Part shown: one piece after another, positions 28,901-43,900 of the stretch
Layout of the letters: every line of letters starts with the position of its first letter
Numbering within the stretch: the stretch's first letter is position 1
From: Pseudoalteromonas rubra
Lineage (GTDB): Bacteria > Pseudomonadota > Gammaproteobacteria > Enterobacterales > Alteromonadaceae
Direction of reading: 5' to 3'
Length of the DNA: 64,000 nucleotides
Assembly: GCF_005887095.1 (NCBI RefSeq)
Contig: NZ_PNCI01000026.1
Coordinates: 1 to 64,000, forward strand
The notes under the pieces: model-generated
The model's input: the letters and a program-made list of their open reading frames with translations, nothing else
Databases searched by the model: none
What the model was told of the DNA's origin: nothing
Program-made: the position numbers and the translations under genes

Positions 28901-31900
28901 GAAGGTCCAGCTCTGCAACTTCAAGCGGTGTCTGCGCACGGTGAGCATTGTAGGCACTGAACAGTTCCTGCTCAAAAATCGCGAACGATCCGCCATCGGT
29001 TGCTATGTGGTGCATACAAATCATCAAAATATGATGCTGCTCAGCCACTTTACACAACTCAGCACGGATCACCTCGCCCGCCGGCAAATCAAACGGCCGG
29101 GCGTTAAAGGCATTAAAGTGTGCTTCTGTCTCTGTGTCGCTGAGTGCACACTGAGTCAGGGTAAAGGATGACTGTGCCGGGTTCAGGCTGCGCTGACGTA
29201 CAACCTGTTGTTCCCCTTCATCTGCAAACACCCGGAACTGAGTGCGCAGGCTGGCCTGTCTGGCCACAAGCCAGTTTAGTGCTTGCTCCATCGCAGCGAC
29301 ATCCAGTTCCCCCTTAAACACATAGGCTGCCGGCATATGGTAACTGGTGGCATCCGGGTTAAGTTGCTGCATAAACCACAGCCTTTCCTGTGCAAAGCTC
29401 AGCGCACACCACTGGCCTTCGTCAGTTGCAGCAGTCAGTTTCAGGTGCTGCTCCGTCGCCTGCGAATCATCAATCAGTGCGGCCAGTTTGTTAATGGTGC
29501 TGTGACTGAAAATGACTTTCAAAGGCAGCTGGAGTGAGAACGCTTTTTCAATGGCAATCAACAGGCGTGTCGCCAGCAGTGAATGTCCGCCCAGTTTAAA
29601 GAAGTTACTGTCGATACTGATCTGCGCTTCGCGCAGTTTCAGCAATTCGGCCCACACAGTGACCAGGAAAGTCTCTGTCGGCGTACTGGCCGGTACAATC
29701 ACTTCATTCATAGCGACTGAACTTTGCAGTTGCTCGAGCACGCGAGCCTTGTCCAGCTTACCATTGCGGGTCAGTGGCAGGCTCGCTACAAAGGCATAGC
29801 GCTCTGGCACCATATAGGCAGGCAACTGCGTGCCCAACGTCTGAACCAGGGTACTTTGCAGCGCTTCATTTGCCTCACCGGACTCACTCACCACGGCTGC
29901 GGCAAGCTGCTGTTGCCCCTGACTATCTGTAAAGGTAAAGCAACGTGCCTGAGTAACTCCCTTGCATTGCTGCAATGCCAGGTCAATTTCAGTCAGCTCA
30001 ACACGGAAACCACGGATCTTAACCTGATCGTCACTACGACCCAGATATTCCAGCTTACCGTTACCATTGAAGCGGACACGGTCGCCCGTGTTATAGCAAG
30101 GCTGCCCGCTGGCGTGCGTATAAAAACGCTCCGCAGTTAACTCATCGCGGCCCAGGTAACCCAGAGCAACCTGCGCGCCACTGACATGCAACTCACCGAT
30201 GGCACCTCGCGGCACCGGCTGACCATAGGGATCCAGAACATGCAGCCCACACTGGCCCACAGGGAGACCAATAAAAGCGAAACCGGGCTGGCTAAAGTCG
30301 TCGACAAACTCCGCACAGGCCACATGGGTCTCTGTCGGGCCATAATGGTTCCAGAGCTTGCTGGGGTAGCGGGTAAACAGCGCCGCAATGGCCTCTGAGA
30401 TATACAAGGCTTCACCGGCAACAATGATCTCATCCGGCACGGCATCATAGTCGTTACCCAGCACTTCTTCAGCCAGGATTTGGAGTACCGCTGGTGGACA
30501 GAACAAACGCTCGATTTTTCGTGCACTCAGTAGTTGAGGCAGCTGCGCCAGATTGTCTTTTTCTTCTTCGTTCATCAGTACCAGCGGACTGAGTGTGAAC
30601 CAGCTGGTGATCAGTTCCTGCACTGACACGTCAAAGGTGAGAGGCGTAAACTGCAAAGTTCGCTTCGCATCAGTGAGCCCATGCGTGCTTTGCTGGGCAA
30701 CCGCCAGATGACATAAAGTACGATGCGTTTGCACCACCCCTTTAGGCTCACCGGTTGTCCCTGAGGTATAAATCACATAGGCCGCGTCGTCACCCTGGAT
30801 AGGTTCTTCACTGTGATAGACGCTGTCGTCCAGCCCTTTCAGTTGCGACTGTAGCGCCGGCCAGGTGAGTGCCAGACAGTTTAATTCAAGCGTGTCGATT
30901 AGCTCTGCGATACTGGCGTCGCCTCGGGTGTCTATCACATGTTCAACGCCACTTTGCTGCAGAATATAGCGCAGACGCTGCTCTGGCAGTTTAGGGTCCA
31001 GAGGCAGATACGCCGCGCCCAATTGCAGCAGGGCTGCAATGGCCAGATAGCTGGCAGGTGTGCGCGCATAAGTCAGCGCCACAACCTGGTGTTGCCTGAC
31101 CCCGTGCTGTGTCAGTAAACGCGCCAGTTGGCTGGATTGAGCCACAAACTCACCATAAGTCAGTTGTACCTCGCTTGATTCTAACGCCAGGGCATCGGGC
31201 TGAGTCTGGGCGCTTAACTGCAAGACATCGGCAACAGACTGAGGTAAGTGCGTCACGTCTGCAGCGTCACAGGTGTCCTCAGCGTTCAGCGGCAGAGACA
31301 GTAGCTGTGCATCTGGTGTCGCCAAAGCTTGTTCACATAGAGCCACAAACGCCTGTGCCAGTGATTCTATGGTCGCTCTGTGGAATAAGTCACTGTTATA
31401 TTCCCAGTCGAGGCGGATCTGTCCCGCTTGCTCAACCACCGACAGTGTCAGGTCAAATTTACTCTGATCAAAGTTGACCGGGTGCTCACGCAGCTCTACC
31501 CCATCCAGTAACCAGGCACTATTGTGCTGACTCTGAACCACCAACAGGATCTGGAATAGGGGGTTATAACGGTTGTGACGCGCCTCTTGCAAATCTGCCA
31601 CCAGGGTTTCAAAAGACACGCTTTGATTATCAAACGCAGCCAGTGCAGTGTCGCGGCTTTGTGCCAGCAATTGTGCAAATGACATGGACAGATCTGTGTC
31701 CATACGCAGGACCAGAGTATTGGCAAAGAAGCCTAACATGCGCTGCGTTTCCAACTGTTCACGATTGGCCACAGGCGTACCGATAACAATGTCGCGACTG
31801 CCACTGAACTTACTCAATAGTGCGCTGAGTAAGCCATGCATCGCCATAAAAGTACTGACCCCCTGACGTTCGCAATAGGCTTTCAATGTCTCGCTGCATT

Positions 31901-34900
31901 GTTCGCTAAGCTGATTGAACACCACCTGACCACTGTGGGTCATTTCCTGAGGGCGCGGCTTATCCAGCGGCAGCTCATGCACAGGCGGTAACTGTGCCAG
32001 CTGCTGATGCCAGTAGGTCCGCTGTGCGGCCAGATTTTCGGGGTGACGACCCTGATGCTCCCACAGCGCATAATCGGCATATTGCAGTGCCAGCGGCTTC
32101 AGGCGCTCGCTGTCTCCCCTGTGGCTATACAGCGCGTCCAGCTCAGCAATGAATATCTCCATGCCCGAACCATCCATCGCCACATGATGGAAGTTGAGTA
32201 GCAGGGTGTAATGATCATCACCACGGATAAAGACATGTGCACGCAGCAGCACGTCCTGCTCCAAGTCAAACGGGGTCACCGCCAACTGCTCAAGCAGACC
32301 GGCAAATTCCTCTGTACTGTAATCACTGGCATCGAGTACTTGTGGCTCAAATGCACTGACCTCCTGGATATACTGGTAAGGCCCAAGCTCGTCCCGACGC
32401 AAGCAGGTGCGCAGCACTTCATGGCGCTCGACCAGCGCCGTCAATGCCTGTGTCAGCGTCGTTAAATCAAGCACACCATGATAATCAAATGCGAATGGCA
32501 TGTTGTACTGAGCACTGCGCCCCTCCATCTGATCAACCAACCACAATCGCTGCTGCGCATCGCTTAATGGCAGTCGCTCCGGACGCTGCGTCTTCACCAA
32601 AGGCTGATCCTGAGGCAGCTGTCGTTGCGACGTCAGCGCACGTGCCAGTGCCCGAATGGTCGGCATTTTAAACACATCAGATACGTTCAATGTGCATGGC
32701 TGGGTTTGCTTCACCCGGGCAACCAGTTTGCTCGCCGCCAGAGAATGGCCCCCCAGCGCGAAGAAATTGGCCTCAACGCTTATCTGGCCAACATCCAGTG
32801 CGAGAATTTCAGCCCACAGCGTTTGCAGCTGCGACTCCAGATATGTTGCCGGCGCCTCATAATGCGCCTGCTCGACACTGATCGCAGGCAGTGCCCGCAG
32901 GTTAATTTTTCCGCTTACGGCATACGGCACCTGCTCAATCTGAACATAGTAACTTGGCTGCATATAGTCAGGCAGAGCTTGCTGAGCCAGTGCCCGCAAA
33001 CGCGCCGTAATGTCCTGCTCGCTCAATGCGCCTGCCGAGACAAAATAGGCAACCAGGTGCGAGCCCTGCACCGTTAAGACCACTTGAGCTACAGCGTCGC
33101 TGCGACTGAGTACTGTTTCAATCTCGCCCAGTTCGATACGGAATCCACGCAATTTGACCTGCTGATCGATACGACCAAAGAATTCCAGATTGCCATCATG
33201 ATCCCAGCGCACCAAATCGCCACTGCGATACAGTGAACCTGAGCCAAACGGATTGTTAATAAAGGCTTTTTCACTCTGTGCCGGATTGTTGAGGTATCCC
33301 TCGGCAACACCCGCACCGTCAATATACAACTCCCCTTTGGCCCCGACCGGAACACAACGCTGCTGAGCGTCCAGCACGTACAGCTGGGTATTGGCTATCG
33401 GACCACCCAGATGAGGATGGGCGCCTGTGACCTCAGTCTGAGTTACTTCGACGGTTGTTTCCGTCGGACCATAGGCGTTAAAGAACACGCGACCATGTTG
33501 CTCACTGTACTCACTGAGCTGGCACCAGAGTTTACGATTCAGCGCTTCGCCACCGAGCATCAGCGATGGCATCGGCTGTTCATGACACTCCAGCATTTGC
33601 TCCGCAAAAGAAGGTGTGGCAAAGCTGTAGTTAATATCGTGAGTCTGACAGAACTGCATAAAGGCATAGGGGTCACGGCCCGTTTCATGATCAGCAATGA
33701 CCAGACACCCACCAAATGCCACTATGGCCAGGCCAAACATAGACGCATCAAACACGAAAGGAGCACGCCAGCCCCAGCGCACTGTGGCCATGTCTGCCGT
33801 TGCAAAGGTCCGCTGTGTCCAGCTTGTCAGTAGATGCGCCAGATTTTGCTGACTGATACACACGCCTTTGGGCTCGCCGGTAGAGCCGGAAGTAAAGAGC
33901 AAATACGCCATCTGTGCATATCGCTCTGGCACCCGGTAATCGCAGCCAGATGGAATAGTTTGCAGGCTGACAATCTCGGCTATTCCCTCAAATGCCTGCC
34001 CTGTATCCGGGTGCTGAACCAGTAACAGACGGATCTGTGCCTGTTCAGCTATTTTCTCAACCCGGGCGCGAGGGTAATCCAGCGCCAGCGGCACAAAGGT
34101 CGCGCCACACAACTGGGTTGCATAAATAGCCACGAGCGCATCGGCGCTGCGCGGTAATAGCAGTCCCAGATTATCACCGGGCTGCACACCCAGAGATTGT
34201 AAATACCCTGCCAGTTGTTTGGCACGCGTTTGTAGCTGACTATAAGTCAGTGTCAACTCGCCCTCTTCAATGACGATGTGCTCAGGGGTTTGGGCAACAC
34301 GTGCTTCGAGCATAGTGCGCAAATCCGCCTCGTACTGACAAGACGCGCCTTTACCCAGTGCCTCAATGGCACGCCGCTGAGTGTCATCAACCAGTGCGGA
34401 TAATGATTCGAATGGCGTACTACTGTGAGCCAGTAAGTTGCTGAGTCCATCGCTCAGACAGGTCAGCAGGGCTTGTGCTGTCGCGGCCTCAAAAATGTCC
34501 GTACTGAAGTCAATTTCCAGCAGGATATCGCCATTTTGCTGCTCTGTTGCATTGAGCGTCAGATCAAATTTAGCGAAGCTGTTTGGCTCTTCCAGCGTTT
34601 CGCAGCCAAGCTCTCCCAGAGAAATCGCCGCACTATGCTCAGCCGTCAGATAGCTGAACATAATCTGGAACAACGGGTGAAGGTGTGCGACCCGCTCCGG
34701 GTTTAAGGTTTCAACCAGAGTCTCAAACGGATAGGCCTGATGCTCATAAGCGCTCAGGAAGGTACTATTTTGCGCTTTGACCAGTTCACTAAAGCTAAGC
34801 TGAGGAGATACCTGCGCACGCAACACAACACTATTCACAAAGTAGCCAATCATTTGCTCACAGCCTGCCTGCTGGCGGTTTGCCATTGGCGTGCCCATAA

Positions 34901-37900
34901 CAATATCTTGCTCACCGCTGAACAGCGACAAGACCCAAGAAAAAGCACTCTGTAGCACCACAAATGGCGTGGTTTGCTGTTGCTGAGCAAACTGACGGAT
35001 TGCACTCACCTGTTCCATTGGAATGCGTGTGCTCAGGGTCTGCGCACGATAGCTGGCATCAACCGGACGCGGTTTATCCAGTGCCAGCTCGTGATGCAGT
35101 GGTAAGTCTGCCAGCTGCTGTTGCCAGTAATTCGCCAGCTTATCCATATTGGCGGGATCGTCAAACCGTGCTTGCTGCCAGCGTGCGTAGTCATGGTATA
35201 GCGGCAGATCAGACTCATCAGCGTGCCCAGTACGATAAAAGTGATCCAGCTGCTCCAGGATCAGTCCCATGGACCAGCCATCCGCCGCGATATGATGAAT
35301 ACACAGCGCCAGAACGTACTCTTGAGCGCCCAGAGTGATCAGTTTCGCGCGCAGCATCAGCGGACTTTGCGGCGTCAAACCCTCATGAAGTTGCGCAAAA
35401 CTGTTTGCCAGTGCAGTGTCGCGTTGCTCTGTCTCACAATCCGACAGGTCATCGAAGGTCAGTAGGCTATCGGGCTGGGCATTCAGTTTTGCTGTCAGTT
35501 CATTATCTTGCTGAACCACTGAGGTTCTCAGTACCGGATTGTGCTCAAGTAAAGCACATAAGGCTCGGTCCAGACGTTCAGGATCCGGGCAAGTTTCAAA
35601 GCGCAGATAAAGCGGGATATAGTAACCTGCCTGGTCGTCACTCATCTCACAGGCCAGCCACATCTGGCGCTGTGCCATAGACAGCACAGGTTCATCCCTC
35701 TCTGAGCGCTCAATTTCGATACTGTGAGTAATCTGCGTGTGCTGCGCAACCATCCCAGCCTGGGCCTGAACGCTTGCATACTTAAAGACACTCGCCAGTG
35801 ACCAGTCGCCCCCAAACGCCCCATTGATCAACGTGATCAGCTTAGCTGCCAGCAAGGAGTGCCCGCCCAGCGCAAAGAAATTGGCCGTTGTACTGATTTC
35901 ATCAGCCTTGCGGCCCAATACCTGACCCCACAGCTCAACCAATTGTTGCTCTGTTTCATTAGCCGGCCCCTGGTAGGCCTGCTCAACGATATTTGGTGCG
36001 GGTAACCTGCGTTTATCTACTTTTCCGTTTACAGTCAATGGCATTTCATCAAGCAAAATACACTGTGAAGGCACCATATAATCCGGCAACTTTTCGCTCA
36101 GATGTTGTGTCAGTTGACGAGTAAGGTTGCCTGCCGCTGTTTCAGATGCCGTAAAGTAGGCAACCAAATGCTGTTCAACAACCTGCACGCAAGCCTGTTT
36201 GACCAGGCCGCTGTTACTCATCAAGCGAGTGATCTCTCCCAATTCGATTCGCAAACCGCGCAGTTTGATTTGGTCATCCGCCCGACCCATGTACGCCAGT
36301 CGGCGTGCCTCATCCCAGCGCACCAGATCGCCACTGCGGTACAGTTTTCCTGCACCAAACGGGTTATTCAGGAAGCTGTCTCGGGTTTGCTGGTCACGAT
36401 TCAGATAACCCAGAGAGACCCCGCTACCTGCGATGTAAAGTTCGCCTTTCGCACCAAATGGTTGCAGACGCTGGTAAGCGTCAAGCACATAAAGCTGGGT
36501 GCTGGCTACGGTTTGCCCCAGATGCGTTGTGTCGCCGGTTACCTCAGTACAGGTCACATAAACCGTTGTTTCCGTTGGTCCATAGACGTTATAAGCCCGG
36601 TGCTCCTGTTCACGCAGAGTGACCAGTTGTGACCAAAGGGGCTGCTCCAGCGCCTCTCCGCCTAACACAAGATCCGGGATAGGCTTATCCTGTGGCCAGG
36701 CATCGAGCATCAGCTGAGCAAACGAGGGGGTTGCAAAGGTCAGATTGATACCCTGTTGCTGAACGAACGCCGCATATTTAACTGGATCCCGGCTGGTTTC
36801 TCTGTCACACATCCATAGCTGTCCGCCCAGTGCCAGTGCAGCAAGGCCAACCACCGAGGCATCAAAGACCAGCGGCGCACGCCAGCCCCAGCACACATCC
36901 CTGACATCACGACCACTGAGTACAGTATCTTGCATCACTCCAATAAAGTGAGCCAGGTTGCCATGGCTCACCTGCACCCCTTTTGGCTCACCAGTTGAGC
37001 CAGATGTAAATAATATATACGCGGTATCTTGCGCACAGACATCCACACTCTGATAGCGGTTATGGTCAGCACTGAGGGTTTTCAGCTGGTGGACCACACG
37101 TTCACCCCGATACAGTGTTTGCAACGACTCACAACTGATAATAAAGCGCACATCGGCTTGCTGACAGATGTTGTCTATCCGCTCAGTCGGATAGCTTTCA
37201 TCCAACGGGATATAGACGCCGCCACACAGATGAATTGCTTGTAGCAATGCCACCAAATGCACATCTTTGGGTAGCAACAATGCCAGCGTATCACCCGGCT
37301 TTACACCCAGCTGCTGAAGACCCGCAGCATACTGTCTGGCCTGATGATCCAGCTCAGCATAACTCAGTTGAGCATGCGCATCGTGCACGGCAATGTGCGC
37401 CGGACGAGCGGCAGCCAGATCAGACAAGCGCTGTGGCATGAGTACCGACTGCACAGTCTGCTCAGACCCGTGACCCAGCTGCTCACGCACGACTGTAACT
37501 TGCTCCGGTGCCAGTAAATCAAGTGCATTGAGTGGCTCAGAAGGCGCAGCGCAACATACCGAGATAATATGCACGAACTGAGACAACATGCTGTTTATCA
37601 TTGCCTCACTGAACAGACTCGTGGCGTAATCCACTTCGATACTCAACGCTCCAGAGTCGCGCTCTATGATATTCAGTGACAGATCAAACTTAGCGGCGCT
37701 TTGCTCTGGGGGCAATGTACTTACCCGGACACCCGGCAAGGCAAACGACGTCAGTCGTTCATCACTGGATAAATAATTGAACATGATCTGGAAAAGCGGA
37801 TGACGACCATGCACGCGTTGCGGCTGTAAGAGCTCAACCAGCTGTTCAAATGGCAGTTCCTGATGCTCATATGCATCAAGGATCATGGCTTTTTGTCGGA

Positions 37901-40900
37901 CAAGCATAGTGCTGAAGCTGTCTGTCCAGTCTACCGCGCTGCGCAGCACCACTGAATTAACGAAATAGCCAATCAGTGACTGAGTTTCTTCATGACGACG
38001 ATTCGCCATCGGCGTACCCATTACCACGTCTTGCTCGGCGCCAAATTGTGCCAGCAGTAAGGCAAATGCGCTCTGTAATGTCACAAACGAGGTAACATCA
38101 TGAGCACCCGAAAATGCTTTCAGCTGCTGGTTTTGCTTTTCATCAAGTGTCACCCGACAGGTATGCGCGGTATGCAGAGCCCCCTCAGGTGCACCATCTA
38201 TCGGCAAACTGTGTAAACTCGGTAAATCGGTGAGCTGCGTCTGCCAGTATTCACGCAGTGACGGCAGCACATCTTGCTCAGCAAAGTGCTCACGCTGCCA
38301 ACGTGCAAAGTCACTGTATTGTAACGTCACGTCATGCTGTGCTTTGGGGTCAATATACAAAGCGGATAATTCATTACCCAGCAGCTCGACAGACCAGCCA
38401 TCCGCTGCGATATGATGGCACCATAATCTCAGCTCATACTGCTCAGTACCGAGCGTAAACAAGACGGCATGCAGCATAAGGTTGCTGGCAGGTGTCAGTG
38501 TGGTTACCACTTGCTCAGCCACTTTGGCAATGGCCTCTTGCTGTTGCGCGGTATTGTACTCACGCAAGTCAACCTGACTTAAAACCCTGTCCGGTACAGG
38601 GTTTACCCGAGCAGCAATCCCCTCCCCGGTGCGCTCAATGGAAGTACGCAACACGGTATGGCGAGTGAGCAGGCTAACCAGTGCTGTATCAAGTCGGGCA
38701 GCATCAACTGAGCCGTGCAATGCCAGGTGTAGTGGCAGTAAGTACCCAGCCTGATTGTCACTCATTTCACAGGCCAGCCACATCTGTTGCTGCGCAAATG
38801 ACAATACGACGTCTGCATTGGGGTCAAATTGTATTTCACTGCGTACAGCACTGTCGGCTGCCTGAGGCGCTGGCAGCAGGGATGCCAGCGCGGCAATGTT
38901 TGGATTGGCAAACAGCTGTGTCATTGTCAGCGGATAGCCAAACACTTTCTTGATCATGCTGATCAGCTTGGTTGCCAGTAAGGAGTGGCCACCCAGCGTA
39001 AAGAAGTTGCTGTGCACACTGATCTGCGAGGCGTCCAGCGTTAAAACTTCTGCCCACATTTCGCAGAGCTTCACCTCAGTAACATCGCCCGGTGCAACAT
39101 ACTCATCTGCGCCACTCGCCTGAGGAAGCGGCAATGCTTTTTTGTTGACCTTGCCGTTCAGAGTCAAAGGCAGCTGAGGTATAAAAACAAAGTGGGTAGG
39201 TACCATGTAGGCCGGGAGCTGCGCATTCAGGTTCACCTGTAAAGCACGCTGCAGCTCAGCATGCGCGCCCTCAGCGACATCACCCACTGCCACATAAGCA
39301 ACCAGCTGCTGGCGGTGCGCTGTTACAAACGCTTGCTGCACGACTTCATGCTGAGCAATAACTGATTCGACCTCGCCGGGCTCAATTCGATAGCCACGCA
39401 GTTTTAATTGCGTATCTGCGCGTCCCTGAAAAGTAAGCTGCCCTTGTGTATTCCAGCGCCCCAGATCGCCGGTTTTATAAACCAAACCAGGACCAAAGGG
39501 ATTTTCAATGAATTTTTCCGCAGTCAATGCAGGCTGGCCCAGATAACCGGACGTGACGCCACTACCTGCTACCCATATTTCACCAATCGCGCCACGAGGT
39601 AACAAGGCACCGCAGTCATCGACCAGATAAATCTGCGCATTGCTTGCCACCCTGCCGATACTTGGTAAAGCTGATGTGCTGATATCACAGCATGTGGCAT
39701 GTACCGTGATTTCTGTCGGACCGTAGTAATTGATGATGCTCAACCCGGTTTGAGCGGCAATCTCATTGAGGCGCGCCCATAATGACGGCGAAATCGACTC
39801 GCCTCCCATCCCCAGGTTTGGCATCTGTGCAACATCCGGCCATTGCTCGATAAATAGCTCACAAAATGAAGGGGTGACACAACAGTGAGTGAGCTGATGC
39901 TGACGACAAAACTCCGCATAACGCTCTGGATCCTGACAGGTCGCTTCGTCTGCCAGCACCACAGTTGCACCAGCAGCGACAGCGCCCAGCCCCAGCATGG
40001 AGCCGTCAAAGACAAACGCCAGGCGCCAGCCCCACCGTACATTACGAGGATCATGCGCCGAAAATGTATCCGTATCATTGGTAGTTAAAAAGTAGCTTAA
40101 GTTACGCTGGGTGACAATAACCCCTTTGGGCGTGCCGGTTGAACCGGACGTAAACAGCATATAGGCCGTATCTTGTGGATGGTTGATTACCGGTTGACAA
40201 CTCACCCCCTGTGCAATCGCAACCCGTACATCGATAAATTCACACGCCAATTCTGGTGCCTTGTCAACTTCCGACACACTCAGCAAGCAATGGATACCAG
40301 CTTGGCTGGCGATATTATTAACTCGCTCAACCGGGAAGTGAGTATCAACAGGGACAAATGCCGCGCCACACAAATGGCAGGCATACACAGCGACAAGATA
40401 CTCGACACAGCGAGGCATCATCACAGCAACGGCATCACCTTGCTCCACCCCGTTACTTTGCAAATAACCAGCCAATGCATGAGCCTGTTGTGCCAGCTCC
40501 CGGTAACTGAGAGAACGATTATCGTCAATCAGCGCCGGGCGGCCGTCACATTGTTCACTGAGGCGGTTCAGGCGTTGCACAAAGGACTCACCCAGCCCAC
40601 GCTCTTCCCCTTTGCCAAGTGCCAGCACCGCCTCCCGGGCGGGCTGAGCTGTTACACTTGCTAACTGATGCAGAGGTTGAGTAGACTCTGTCAGCCAGTG
40701 ATTCAGGGCCTCACAGAATTGCGACAGAATTGACTCCGCGGTCGTGCTGTCAAACAAAGCACTGTTATAGTAAAGGCTGGTGGTGAGCTGGTCATCCATG
40801 CTCTGCCAGATATCCAGGGTCAGATCAAACTTCGCCTGAGTGTCTTGTTCAGTCAGTACCTGAGCTTCAACCTCGCCCAGTGTAAAGTGTTCACGATGTG

Positions 40901-43900
40901 GGTTCTTGCCCAAAAAGTTGAATAAGATCTGAAAAATCGGATGAACGTGTTCCTGACGTGGCGGGTTGAGCGCATCGACCAAATGAGAAAAGGGAAACGC
41001 CTGGTGTACCATCGCCGCCATAATGGTGTCGTGCTGACTGGCGATAAACTGCTCAAGAGTGTGCTGACGATTAACCTGACTGCGAATAGCCACCGGATTA
41101 ACAAAATATCCGACCATATCCTGGGTAGCCCGCTGTTGGCGATTCGCCATGGGTGACCCAATTACGACATCTTCTTCACGGCTAAACAGGCTTACCACCA
41201 GCGCAAATATACTTTGCAATACCACAAACTCTGAGGTGCCATGGCGCTTGGCGAATTCAGCTAACTGCTGACCAACCCCCTGTGGCAATACAACTCGTAC
41301 CATACCCGCCGCGGGTGATTGCTCCTCATTGAGTGACAAATGACTGCGCGGTTTGTCGAGGGCAATACCATGCAGAGCCGGCAACGACTCTAACTGCGTC
41401 TGCCAATACTGACTCATGGCCTGCGCCTGCTCACTGCCCTCCCAGTGTTGCTTTTGCCAGCGAGCATAATCCCCATAACCTGCCCGCTCACCAGGCTCAA
41501 CCGCATGCTGATAAAACTCACTGAGTTGCTGGCACAGTAAATTGACCGACCAGTCATCAACTGCGATGTGATGAAACACACAACATAAAAGGTGGCGCTG
41601 CTCAGACACGCTAATCAAACAGGCGTTCACCATCAGCGAACTGGCTGGTGTCAGTCCGCGGCCCAACTCAGCACGGACCTGTGCAATGCGCTGTGATTGC
41701 TGTGCTTCATCCAGCTGACTCAGTTCAATGTGTTGCAATGGCAGCTGCGTAGTGTCAGCGAGCTGGGGCTGCAACAGGCCGTCTTCATCCATCACCAGAC
41801 GAGTGCGTAAGATTGGGTTATGTGCCAGCCACAGATCCAATGCAGCTTGCAAACGCATGATCTCCAGCGGGCCGCTAAGCGACAGTGTCAGAGGCACTAA
41901 ATAGCTGTGTTGTCCATTTTCCTCCAAACCTTCGTGCTGACTGGCCAGCCACATCTGTTGCTGTGCAAAGGATACCACCGGACCACCTGCTGCATCAGGT
42001 TGCACCGAGATGGCGGGCAATGGGTTCGCTTCCTTTGCCAATGACGCAGTGTCGAGTTCAAGATGGTTTGCCAAATCCACTATGGTGGGGTAAGTAAGCA
42101 GGGTTTGAAATTCAAGGTCTGCTATCAACTGCTCGCTAATGGCACCCAGTATCCGCAGACCAATCAGGGAGTGCCCGCCCAGCGCAAAAAAGTGTGCAGT
42201 ACAACTAAGCGACTCTTCGCGCAGTTCAAACGCCTGTGCCCAGATCGCTCTAAGCTGTGTTTGTAGTGGCGACTGAGGTGCGACGATTTCGCTGTCCACA
42301 GTCTCAGGCAAACGATGGTCTCGCAGTGCCCGGCGATTGACCTTTCCATTGGGTAACAGAGGTAATTCACTCAGGGCGACAAATTGGTTCGGTACCATAT
42401 GCCCTGGCAGACGAGATGCGGCAAATTCGCTGAGTTCCCCGCCAGTGGGCGACTCTCCCTGCGCAACATAGAAGGCAACCAGCTGTTGGCTCTGTCCTCG
42501 CATAATGTCGACCACCGCTATACTGCGGATCCGGTCATGACGTGCCAGTTGGCTGTCAATCTCGCCCAGCTCGACACGAAAGCCCCGTACTTTTACCTGC
42601 TCATCGGCACGTCCCAGGAAGTAGAACTCACCACCGGGGCCTTGTCTGACTAAATCACCACTGCGGTACCAACGCATGCCACGATATTGAATAAACTTGC
42701 TGCGGTTTTCTTCTTCACGATTCAGATAACCTGAGCTCAGGCAAGGTCCAGCCAACAATAATTCCCCAACCGCACCGGGAGGCTGTTCATGACCCTCACT
42801 ATCAACCACTAACGCAATTCTGGGCCCACATAACTTACCGATGGGAATACTGACACGCGACAAATCAGCCGGTGTTACCTGATGCCAGGTAGAGGTAATG
42901 GTTGCTTCAGTGGGTCCATAGGCATTAAATAATCGACAGCGAGAAAACAGCGCCAATTCTTCCCAGCGACGAACAATCTGGGGGTTCAGGGTTTCTCCGC
43001 CCAGTACTAAAGTATGTAACTGGGTTTGCTGCCAAAAAGCCATCTCGTTCGCTTGCTCACTGAGCAGTTCAGCGACCAGTGCCGGCGGTAGATCGGTACA
43101 AGTGATCTGATGTTGCAACAGATAGTCGGTCAGCTCCTGATGGCGCCACAGCCGCTCGCCCTTAATATGCACCGCTGCACCCGCACATAGTCCCACCCAG
43201 ATCTGCTCCAGCGCGGTATCTACGTTTAAGGACGCAAATGACAACACGGCATCCTGATCTGATAACGCCAAATGTTCAGACATGGCGTGAATGTGCGCAG
43301 CAAAAGCATCATAGCTTATCGGCACGCCCTTAGGTAAACCGGTCGATCCAGAGGTATAGATAATATAGGCAGACAAACTGGTGTCTATCTCGGGTGGGTG
43401 CCAGACCTTGTTATGTGTTTGTGCCATCAGGACATCATACCGATAGCTCTTCACACCATCGAGAGCACTTTTGTGCTCATTAGCGGCATCTGTGAGCACA
43501 CATTTGAGGCCTGCATCCGTCATTATATGTGCCAGCCTTTGTGCCGGATATCCTGGGTCAAGCGGTACAAAGGTCGCGCCTAAGCGCCATAACGCAAGCT
43601 GTGCCACCAGTGCAGCCACTGAGCCGGGCAGCATGACACCTACCCGAGTACCCGAGTCAACCTGCTCAGCAAGTTGTGCTGCCAGATGACAGGAGCGAGT
43701 CACTAAAGTGCGATAATCGATTTGCTCATCACTGTCACACACAGCAAGGGTTCGGGGAGCATGCTCAGAGAGTTGGTCAATTACATCGACAATGCTTTTA
43801 GGCGATTGCGTAACCGGGGGAGACAATGTCTCATGGTAATAGGCCAAGGTGTTCAAAGACTGATTTGGGTCAACCGCGACCTCTGTGATCACAAAGGTTA

